This document shows positions 14,092-19,845 of a stretch of 20,461 nucleotides of DNA, piece after piece (position 1 is the stretch's first letter; each line of letters begins with the position of its first letter). Location of the stretch: NCBI GenBank assembly GCA_026387215.1, contig JAPLMC010000077.1, positions 1 through 20,461 of the forward strand, written 5' to 3'. Under the pieces are notes generated by a model. That model worked only from the letters and a program-made list of their open reading frames with translations, searched no databases and was not told where the DNA came from. The DNA is from Candidatus Omnitrophota bacterium. GTDB lineage: Bacteria; Omnitrophota; Gorgyraeia; Gorgyraeales; Gorgyraeaceae. The translations under genes were made by a program, and so were the position numbers.

Positions 14092-14162
14092 TGAGTCCGC
14101 CACAGTTCTTTAGCGGACGAATTTATCCCGAGCCTGCCATTGTTTCTGTGGCGGGTGAGGGA
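14092..14162 (+). repeat. Dispersed double-hairpin repeat, copy 3
   Basis: Hairpin A has GTCCGC (14095-14100) paired with GCGGAC (14113-14118), flanked by GA opposite GA and then an A/T-rich outer stem. Hairpin B runs from TCCCGAGCCTGCCA (14126-14139) to TGGCGGGTGAGGGA (14149-14162). TCCC/GGGA and GA/GA are kept, but the inner stem is entirely different from copies 1 and 2. It lies between the parS site and the parA start. Confidence 0.7.
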
Positions 14163-14166
14163 CAAA

Positions 14167-14182
14167 TGTTTTACGTGAAACA
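14167..14182. promoter_or_regulatory. parS site upstream of parA
   Basis: TGTTTTACGTGAAACA matches the parS consensus TGTTTCACGTGAAACA at 15 of 16 positions. It is located 80 bp before parA and about 4.1 kb from the proposed oriC, as expected for origin-proximal parS. Read in the gene direction it encodes the MFHVKH peptide often seen at misannotated starts near parS. Confidence 0.92.
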
Positions 14183-14204
14183 TCTAAAATTGTCTGCTCA
14201 TTAA

Positions 14205-14256
14205 GCGTATCAAACCGTATCATAACAGTATCGTATACCGTATCGTCTACCGTATC
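14205..14256. repeat. Degenerate 10-12 bp direct repeats ending GTATC
   Basis: Five units end in GTATC at 14211, 14221, 14232, 14244 and 14256, most reading (A)CCGTATC. The period grows from 10 to 12 bp. The last unit overlaps the 3' end of the Jag-N gene and, on the minus strand (GATACGG-TAG), supplies its final residues and stop codon. The array lies next to parS. It could be a protein-binding iteron array or a minisatellite. Confidence 0.6.
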
Positions 14257-14444
14257 TTTTTTACTCTAACCTTAGCTAATTTAGAGCCTTGCATACTAAA
14301 TAATCCTTTATTTTCTTCTCTGAGCACAGAAATCTCTACTTCCGATTTTTTAACTTTCAACTTGAACAAAGCTATTTTTATAGCTTCCTGTGCAGTTTTC
14401 GCTTCTACTTCAATCTCATCTTGATTTAGCATATTATTTTCCAT
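14247..14444 (-). CDS. Stand-alone Jag N-terminal domain protein (KhpB-like, lacking KH and R3H)
   Basis: The 65-residue product matches only the Jag_N domain: EVEAKTAQEAIKIALFKLKV, EISVLREENKGLFSMQGS, AKVRVKKIR. Full Jag/KhpB proteins continue with KH and R3H RNA-binding domains, which are absent here in all frames before parA. It follows yidC by 5 bp, the usual place for jag. The stop codon is provided by a short direct-repeat array, so it may be a truncated gene. A second ATG at 14432 is possible; neither has a good ribosome site. The role of an isolated Jag_N is unknown. Confidence 0.8.
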   Translation of the reverse strand: MENNMLNQDEIEVEAKTAQEAIKIALFKLKVKKSEVEISVLREENKGLFSMQGSKLAKVRVKKIR

Positions 14445-14449
14445 ATAAT

Positions 14450-16039
14450 TTAGGTAGTTTTCTTAAACATAAAAAACTGCATAGAACTTGTAACTAAAGT
14501 GCTTGTAAGCCAATACAATACCAACCCCGACGGTAAAGAATAAAATATGAACCCAAACATTATAGGCATAATATTTGCAATAAGCCTTTGTTGTTCTGAC
14601 TGACTAGAACCTGTGGTAGATTGAGATATCTTCTGTTGTAATATCATAGCACCAATCATTAAAATTGGCAATAAATTTATAGCGCTGCCCAAGAAAGGAA
14701 TGCTGAATCCTAAAGGAAAAAACGCATCTGGCATAGAAAGATCTTTTATCCAAAGAAAAGGCGAGTTTTTAAGCTCTACTGAACGGGATAATGTATTATA
14801 AAGCGCTATAAAAACCGGCATTTGTAAAACCATAGGCAAACACCCACCCATAGGATTCACTTTATATCGTCGATAAAGTTCCATTATTTCTTTATTTAAT
14901 CTGGTGGGATTATCTTTATTTTCCTGTCGGATTTTTTCTATATGCGGCTGCAACTCTTGGAGTTTCTGCATTGATTTTAAGCTTTTAAAAGTAAGAGGAT
15001 ATAAAAACAGATTAATACAAATAGTAAGCAACAGTATTGATACGCCGTAATTGTGAAAAATAGAATAAAAGAATTGCAGTATGCTTAACAGGATCAGGCT
15101 TATGCTTGTGAGAAACCCGAAATTTAATGCTTTTGTAAAACTTGAATCAATTTTTTCAAGTTCTTTTATTTCCATAGGCCCTATAAAAAAATTTATTTTA
15201 TATTCTTTTACGTTGCCTGGCGCAATTTTATCGTCTTCTATTATGAATCCAATAGTTGGTTCCTTAGCAATATTTTTTATAAACACGCCTTTTGAATCAA
15301 AATTAGGTTTTGCTATTATTGAATAATATTTATTTTTAAGAGCAATCCATTCTATATCATTTTTATATAACTTATTGTTTTCTAATAACTTATTGCCGGT
15401 TAATTTTTTAGTAGTCCCATCTTTATAATGAATATCAAGTTCTATATATCTCGCTTCAGCCATTTCGCTCTTTGATATATTGGAAGCAACTGTAATATCA
15501 AAAGTTAGATCCTGATTTTGCGTAGTTTTATTTGTAATTTTTATAACTGTATCCAGACCATATTTATCTTTTAAAAAAGAAATATTTTTTTCTAATTTCA
15601 GATCTTTATTTTCCAATAAAAATGTTTTTGTATCCTTATATATTATAAATGGTTGCAAAGACATGCCTGACAACATACCCTTTCCTTCAACTGATAAAAT
15701 ACCTGCTAAATTTATTGCTTTTGTAACAATAGTTATGTCGCTTTTTCTTTTAGAATCTTTTATTAAAATTCTGCTGATTGACCCACCTATATTAGTTAAA
15801 TCAAAAACATACTGATCAGTGGTTAAATTTGCTGTTATAGCGCTTGAAGGTAATTCATTTACAAGCTCTGTTTCTTTTGTTGTATTATCTATATTTTTTT
15901 CTACAACTACTTGTTTTTGAATAAGTTGGGACTTTTGAGTTTGGTTGGCCAAATCAGGGTTTATTTTGGCAAGAATTATTGGATAAACTAATATTACAAC
16001 GATAGAGAGCGTAACTGCTAATAAAACTTTCTTTTCCAT
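14450..16039 (-). CDS. yidC: Membrane protein insertase YidC
   Basis: The 529-residue protein is the Gram-negative type. It has an N-terminal membrane segment (about 5-24), a large periplasmic domain (about 60-300) and the conserved five-helix core. The core shows YPLTFKSLKSMQKLQELQPH, the coiled-coil loop, RRYKVNPMGGCLPMVLQMPVFIALY, SPFLWIKDLSMPD and LPSGLVLYWLTSTLVTSSMQ. It inserts inner-membrane proteins alone or with Sec. In the first core helix the position just before the YPL motif reads INLFLYPL. E. coli has VRGIMYPL there, so the conserved groove arginine appears replaced by Asn. A periplasmic domain implies an outer membrane. It lies in rpmH-rnpA-yidD-yidC order. Confidence 0.96.
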   Translation of the reverse strand: MEKKVLLAVTLSIVVILVYPIILAKINPDLANQTQKSQLIQKQVVVEKNIDNTTKETELVNELPSSAITANLTTDQYVFDLTNIGGSISRILIKDSKRKSDITIVTKAINLAGILSVEGKGMLSGMSLQPFIIYKDTKTFLLENKDLKLEKNISFLKDKYGLDTVIKITNKTTQNQDLTFDITVASNISKSEMAEARYIELDIHYKDGTTKKLTGNKLLENNKLYKNDIEWIALKNKYYSIIAKPNFDSKGVFIKNIAKEPTIGFIIEDDKIAPGNVKEYKINFFIGPMEIKELEKIDSSFTKALNFGFLTSISLILLSILQFFYSIFHNYGVSILLLTICINLFLYPLTFKSLKSMQKLQELQPHIEKIRQENKDNPTRLNKEIMELYRRYKVNPMGGCLPMVLQMPVFIALYNTLSRSVELKNSPFLWIKDLSMPDAFFPLGFSIPFLGSAINLLPILMIGAMILQQKISQSTTGSSQSEQQRLIANIMPIMFGFIFYSLPSGLVLYWLTSTLVTSSMQFFMFKKTT

Positions 16040-16045
16040 AGATTT

Positions 16046-16261
16046 TTATTTATACGGATCGTACCCGCCTTTAGAAAACGGGTTACAGCGCATAATCCTT
16101 TCCAAGCCTTTTAGTAGGCCTAAAACAACGCCTTTATCCTCTACCGCCACAAGCGTATATTGAGAACAAGAAGGGTAAAATCTACATTGACACAACATCA
16201 ATGAAGATATATAGTTATGATAAAAAATAATACTATTTTTTACTATATTTTTTAAAAACAT
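16046..16261 (-). CDS. yidD: Membrane protein insertion efficiency factor YidD
   Basis: The 71-residue protein carries the YidD signature CRFYPSCSQYTLVAVEDKG, then GLLKGLERIMRCNPFSKGGYD. The N-terminus is amphipathic. It aids YidC-dependent insertion. It overlaps rnpA by 29 bp and ends 6 bp before yidC, so the genes are tightly coupled. Confidence 0.95.
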   Translation of the reverse strand: MFLKNIVKNSIIFYHNYISSLMLCQCRFYPSCSQYTLVAVEDKGVVLGLLKGLERIMRCNPFSKGGYDPYK

Positions 16262-16589
16262 CTGAAATTTCTCTTTCTATTTTAACTGATAGGGTTTTTT
16301 GATTAATGCTAGTACCTACTATAACAATATCATGCCCGATTGGTAAAATATATTTTGTTTTTCTATAAGCTTCTCTCAGGACTCTTCTTACCCTGTTCCT
16401 TAATACAGATTTTTTTTGGTGCAGAGCTTTTTTGCAGATAAACGCCGCTTTGTTAAAACCAAAACCTGGCTTTTTAAGGATATAGATATTGACTGATTTA
16501 GCTCTAAGACAAATACCATTATCAAGAACAGCCTTAATAGCCCCACTTTTTTTTAGGCTCTCTTTTTTTGAAAAAGAGTTTGCGTTCAT
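16233..16589 (-). CDS. rnpA: Ribonuclease P protein component
   Basis: The 118-residue basic protein has the RNase P protein signature KKSVLRNRVRRVLREAYR at about residues 73-90 and FNKAAFICKKALHQ. It binds the catalytic RNA that matures tRNA 5' ends. Its ATG overlaps the rpmH stop (TAATG), and its 3' end overlaps yidD. The order rpmH-rnpA is nearly universal in bacteria. Confidence 0.95.
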   Translation of the reverse strand: MNANSFSKKESLKKSGAIKAVLDNGICLRAKSVNIYILKKPGFGFNKAAFICKKALHQKKSVLRNRVRRVLREAYRKTKYILPIGHDIVIVGTSINQKTLSVKIEREISDVFKKYSKK

Positions 16590-16726
16590 TAAGTCGTGAG
16601 CTTACGTTTGCCCTTTTGTCGTCTACGCCTTATAACTCTCCTGCCTGTAGAAGTTGACATTCTGGCTCTAAATCCGTGCTTGCGTTTGCCTTTTCTAAGA
16701 CTTTTCCTGGTAAGATGTTTTTTCAT
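16589..16726 (-). CDS. rpmH: Large ribosomal subunit protein bL34
   Basis: This 45-residue very basic protein reads MKKHLTRKSLRKGKRKHGF, then RARMSTSTGRRVIRRRRQKG and ends KRKLTT, the classic L34 pattern. The ATG at 16726 has GAGGA upstream. Its stop shares a base with the rnpA start (TAATG). It is the first gene of the leftward operon and diverges from dnaA. Confidence 0.97.
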   Translation of the reverse strand: MKKHLTRKSLRKGKRKHGFRARMSTSTGRRVIRRRRQKGKRKLTT

Positions 16727-16749
16727 TTTATCCTCACTTTAAGTAGTTT

Positions 16750-16777
16750 ATTATAACATAAAGCTTGTTTTCGTCAA
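16750..16777 (-). promoter_or_regulatory. Promoter of the rpmH operon
   Basis: On the minus strand TTGACG (16777-16772) and TATAAT (16755-16750) are separated by 16 bp, a near-consensus sigma-70 type promoter. It lies about 24 bp before the rpmH ATG and drives the leftward rpmH-rnpA-yidD-yidC operon. Confidence 0.85.
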
Positions 16778-16890
16778 GAAAAATCCCATCCTAGGCAAAA
16801 TTTGTAGGCTGACTTTTCTTAGAACAACAGAAACAACGGCTGTTTTTGATATATAAACATGGCTACTGTGCTTAGTTAAAAAGATTTATC

Positions 16891-16919
16891 TTGAAAAATA
16901 AAAGAGAGACTGCTATAAT
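16891..16919 (+). promoter_or_regulatory. Promoter of dnaA
   Basis: TTGAAA (16891-16896) and a perfect TATAAT (16914-16919) are spaced 17 bp apart. The start of transcription would fall near 16926, giving a leader of about 16 nt before the dnaA ATG at 16942. DnaA-box-like sequences begin at its last base, which suggests self-repression. Confidence 0.85.
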
Positions 16920-16938
16920 GTGGAAAAATTGTGGACAA
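16919..16938 (-). promoter_or_regulatory. Two DnaA-box-like sites at the dnaA transcription start
   Basis: TGTGGAAAA (16919-16927) and TGTGGACAA (16930-16938) are the complements of TTTTCCACA and TTGTCCACA. Each is one base off the consensus TTATCCACA. They are 11 bp apart, about one helical turn, and cover the likely start site. They could mediate DnaA autoregulation. Confidence 0.65.
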
Positions 16939-16941
16939 ATT

Positions 16942-18285
16942 ATGTCTTTTGACTTAGCTAATCTTTGGGATAAAATTCTGGAATACGTAAAACAGGAAAT
17001 AGGAGAGCAAGCGTTTGAAAACTGGCTTACTCAGACAAAACTTGCTTCTATTACAGAAGACTTTTTAATTATTCAGGTTCCATCTAATTTTTTCAAAGAC
17101 TGGATCTATGACCATTACAGAGACATATTAAATATTGCCATATTAAAAACTCTTGGCAAGGTTTTGCCTGTAAAATTCGAGGTAAAAGAGGGGGAATTAC
17201 CAAAATCGGCTGGCTCTACAAGTTATGCTCAAGCTGCGCCTCCTGAAAAAATAGCTCAGAAAAAACCTTTTTACCTGAACCCAAAATATACATTTGAAGG
17301 TTTCGTAGTTGGTTCTTCAAACCGCTTCGCTCATGCCGCGACTCTCGCTATCGCAGAAGCGCCTGCAAAAGCTTACAACCCTTTGTTTATATATGGCGGA
17401 GTAGGCCTAGGCAAAACTCATCTTATGCAGGCAGCTTGTCATTATATTTCTGAGATGCATGGAAATCTAAAATTGTTTTACACAACAAGCGAAAGCTTTA
17501 CAAATGAACTCGTAAGCGGCATACAAAACAGGACCACTCAAAAATTCCGGGAGAAATATAGAAGCGTAGATGTGCTTTTGATTGATGATATACATTTTAT
17601 AGCCGGCAAAGAAGCTACTCAGGAAGAATTTTTTCACACATTCAACGCACTATACGACGCGCATAAACAAATCGTTCTTTCAAGTGACCGCGCTCCAAAA
17701 ACAATCCCTGGTTTGGAAGAAAGGCTTATTTCCAGATTTGAATGGGGCCTTGTTACAGACGTACAACTACCGGATTTTGAAACCCGCATAGCTATACTTA
17801 AAAAAAAGGCGGAACGCAATGGCTCAAAGCTTCCTAATGATATTCTCTACTTCATTGCGGAAAATATAAAAACCAACATAAGAGAGCTGGAAGGAGTTCT
17901 TATAAAACTAATCGCATACTCTGCACTGGAAAATAAAAAAATAACTATGGAGTTAGCTAAAAATATCCTAAAAGACGCCTGTGTTGAGGGTTCTAAAAAA
18001 ATAACTATGGAACTTATCCAAAAAAAAGTGGCTGAATATTTTGATATTAAAATACCTGACATGAAAACAAAAAAAAGAACTAGGCAAGTTGCTTATCCCA
18101 GGCATGTGGCCATGTACCTAGCAAGAGAAATGACAGACCTAACATTGCCGGAAATAGGAGGACATTTTGGCGGCAGAGACCATTCGACAGTAATACACGC
18201 ATGCGATAAAGTAGGACTTGACCTCAAAAAGAACCAGAATGTGAAAAATATGATACAAAAGCTAATGCTAGACATAAAAAGTTAA
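16942..18285 (+). CDS. dnaA: Chromosomal replication initiator DnaA
   Basis: This 447-residue AAA+ protein binds DnaA boxes, opens oriC and helps load the helicase. Domain I (about 1-80, FENWLTQTKL, VPSNFFKDWI) is followed by a short linker. The AAA+ domain has Walker A GGVGLGKTH, Walker B VLLIDDIHFIAGK and sensor segments (LSSDRAPKTIPGLEERLISRF). The C-terminal domain holds the DNA-binding motif GGRDHSTVIHACDKV. The ATG at 16942 fits the family N-terminus (MSFDLANLWDKIL). An upstream in-frame start at 16891 lies on the -35 box and is rejected. The ribosome site is weak. Confidence 0.98.
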   Translation: MSFDLANLWDKILEYVKQEIGEQAFENWLTQTKLASITEDFLIIQVPSNFFKDWIYDHYRDILNIAILKTLGKVLPVKFEVKEGELPKSAGSTSYAQAAPPEKIAQKKPFYLNPKYTFEGFVVGSSNRFAHAATLAIAEAPAKAYNPLFIYGGVGLGKTHLMQAACHYISEMHGNLKLFYTTSESFTNELVSGIQNRTTQKFREKYRSVDVLLIDDIHFIAGKEATQEEFFHTFNALYDAHKQIVLSSDRAPKTIPGLEERLISRFEWGLVTDVQLPDFETRIAILKKKAERNGSKLPNDILYFIAENIKTNIRELEGVLIKLIAYSALENKKITMELAKNILKDACVEGSKKITMELIQKKVAEYFDIKIPDMKTKKRTRQVAYPRHVAMYLAREMTDLTLPEIGGHFGGRDHSTVIHACDKVGLDLKKNQNVKNMIQKLMLDIKS

Positions 18286-18287
18286 CA

Positions 18288-18327
18288 TTGTGGATTATTT
18301 TTATTTTTTTGTGGATTATTTTTATTT
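18288..18327 (+). repeat. Two 19-bp direct repeats, each with a DnaA box
   Basis: TTGTGGATTATTTTTATTT occurs at 18288-18306 and again, identical, at 18309-18327, a 21-bp period equal to two DNA turns. Each contains TGTGGATTA (complement TAATCCACA), one base off the DnaA consensus. Confidence 0.85.
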
Positions 18328-18359
18328 CATAACTATAATATTAAACTTGGGTTTCAAAC

Positions 18360-18400
18360 TTATCAACTTATCTACAGCGCTTACTATCTAGTTCTACTAT
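18360..18400 (+). promoter_or_regulatory. Basal unwinding module: DnaA boxes, GC block, DnaA-trio-like triplets
   Basis: TTATCAACT (18360-18368) and TTATCTACA (18368-18376) abut, then GCGC (18377-18380), then TTACTATCTAGTTCTACTAT (18381-18400) with repeated CTA/ACT triplets. An A/T run follows. In Bacillus subtilis the order box, GC cluster, DnaA-trios (CTACTATTACTTCTACTA on this strand), AT-rich is the unwinding site. The match here is close in order and composition. Confidence 0.7.
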
Positions 18401-18440
18401 TTTTAAATTGAATTAGATAATAGAAAATAGGGGAGAATCA

Positions 18441-19532
18441 ATGAAGATTAAAATATTAAAACAAACTTTTTTAAAAAACATACAGCACGTACAAAACATA
18501 ATATCTTCAAAAAACAGTCTACCTATACTTTCAAATATTCTCATAGAAGCAGAAAAAAATAAAGTTATTTTAACAAGTACGGATTTAGATATAGGTATAT
18601 CATCAGTACTTGAAACAGATATTGAAGAAGAAGGCGCTATAACTGTACCTGCTAAAAGGTTTAGTGATATTATAAAAGAATTACCAGATGAAGATATATC
18701 TATTAGTACTATGAAAAATAACGCAATGGTTATAAAATGTAGTAAATGTTTTTTTAAAATAATAGGGTTACCAAAAGAAGAGTTTCCAAAATTACCGGAA
18801 TTTAAAGACGAGCCAAGTGTTGTAATAAAGCAAAGTGTTTTAAAGAGTATGATTAATATGACGCATTTTTCAATGTCTCATGACGATACAAGATATGTTT
18901 TAAACGGCTCACTATTTTTATTTAAAGGCAAAAAACTAACAATAGTTACAACGGATGGTAAAAGACTTAGCCTTGTGAAAAAAGACATAGAAAAAGATGG
19001 ACTAAACAAAGCTATTATTATCCCGTCAAAAACTATTTATGAGTTAAATAGAATCTTGGGGGATGAGGGTGATATCAAGATTGTGTTCAGCGAAAACCAG
19101 GTAAAATTTGATTTGAAAAATATAACAATAATATCAAGGCTGATAGAGGGAGATTTTCCTAACTATGAACAGGTTGTGCCTAAAGAGCCGCAGGAAAAAA
19201 TAATGATACAAAGAAGCCAATTTTTGGACGGGATAAAAAGAGCGGCGCTTCTCACGACGCAAGACTCCCAGTCTGTAAAATTCGAGATTCTGAAAAATAA
19301 AATAGTTGTTTCGAAATCAAGTCCGAATATAGGCGAAGTCAGAGAAGAAATGGACACCCTTTATAAAGGACAAGAGATCACAGTGGGGTTTAACCCGAAT
19401 TATATAATGGATGTATTGAAAGTTATCCCGCAGGATGAAATAGCGCTGGAGATTTTTGGGCCGGACAAGCCTGCTGTAATAAGGATAGAAGATTGGTTTC
19501 TCTATCTTGCTCTTCCAATGCAGCTTGTATGA
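18441..19532 (+). CDS. dnaN: DNA polymerase III sliding clamp (beta subunit)
   Basis: The 363-residue protein has the three-domain clamp fold. Family segments are QNIISSKNSLPILSNILIEA, PAKRFSDIIKELPD, VTTDGKRLSLV, PSKTIYELNRIL, RLIEGDFPNYEQVVP and the C-terminus EDWFLYLALPMQL. It encircles DNA and holds the replicative polymerase. A GGGGAG ribosome site precedes the ATG at 18441. Its stop overlaps the next gene by ATGA. Length is normal. Confidence 0.98.
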   Translation: MKIKILKQTFLKNIQHVQNIISSKNSLPILSNILIEAEKNKVILTSTDLDIGISSVLETDIEEEGAITVPAKRFSDIIKELPDEDISISTMKNNAMVIKCSKCFFKIIGLPKEEFPKLPEFKDEPSVVIKQSVLKSMINMTHFSMSHDDTRYVLNGSLFLFKGKKLTIVTTDGKRLSLVKKDIEKDGLNKAIIIPSKTIYELNRILGDEGDIKIVFSENQVKFDLKNITIISRLIEGDFPNYEQVVPKEPQEKIMIQRSQFLDGIKRAALLTTQDSQSVKFEILKNKIVVSKSSPNIGEVREEMDTLYKGQEITVGFNPNYIMDVLKVIPQDEIALEIFGPDKPAVIRIEDWFLYLALPMQLV

Positions 19533-19843
19533 TGAAAAAAAAAGGAAAAAAACCAGAAGAAATAGGTCTTATAATAAGTCAGTTAATAAAAAAACTGGAC
19601 ACAAAAACCCATGGCTCAATAGAAGAGATTGTGCAAGCGTGGCAAAATACAATTGAAGCGAAAGCAATTTCTCACACAAAACCAGTTGCAATTAAAAAAA
19701 ATATTCTTACAATAGAAGTTGACAGTTCAACCTGGCTTTATTTTTTGAGTTTAAAAAAGAAAAATATTCTGGAAAGCATGAAAAAAATTCTTGGAAAAGG
19801 GAAAATAGAAGATATACGATTCAGGATAGGGGAGATAAATTAG
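19529..19843 (+). CDS. dciA: DUF721 / DciA family protein (likely replicative helicase loader or helper)
   Basis: The 104-residue protein has the DUF721 pattern: IVQAWQNTIEAKAISHTKPV, then ILTIEVDSSTWLYFLSLKKK and the closing IEDIRFRIG. DciA proteins interact with and help load DnaB in bacteria without DnaC or DnaI. The ATG at 19529 overlaps the dnaN stop (ATGA), showing coupling; a second ATG at 19532 is possible. It stands between dnaN and gyrB, where recF is often found. Family call is good; the loader role is inferred from other bacteria. Confidence 0.85.
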   Translation: MMKKKGKKPEEIGLIISQLIKKLDTKTHGSIEEIVQAWQNTIEAKAISHTKPVAIKKNILTIEVDSSTWLYFLSLKKKNILESMKKILGKGKIEDIRFRIGEIN

Positions 19844-19845
19844 AA

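Larger units (their letters stand above)
18286..18440. other. Probable origin of replication (oriC) between dnaA and dnaN
   Basis: This 155-bp gap is very AT-rich. From left to right it holds two TGTGGATTA DnaA boxes 21 bp apart, a TATAAT-containing AT stretch, then TTATCAACT and TTATCTACA boxes. A GCGC block, a run of CTA/ACT-type triplets and a final AT-rich run follow, ending at the dnaN ribosome site. Gene orientation flips close by, and parS sites lie within 6 kb. A TTGTGG-19 bp-TATAAT pair (18309-18339) may be a dnaN promoter. The rpmH-dnaA gap could contribute as a second half of a bipartite origin. Confidence 0.8.

Noticed and set aside
14088..14183. Upstream extension of parA beginning MFHVKH
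   Set aside because: The residues come from the parS site and repeat copy 3; ParA family proteins begin at MGKIISVCNQ.
16891..16941. Upstream TTG start of dnaA
   Set aside because: It coincides with the -35 box and the transcript would begin after it.
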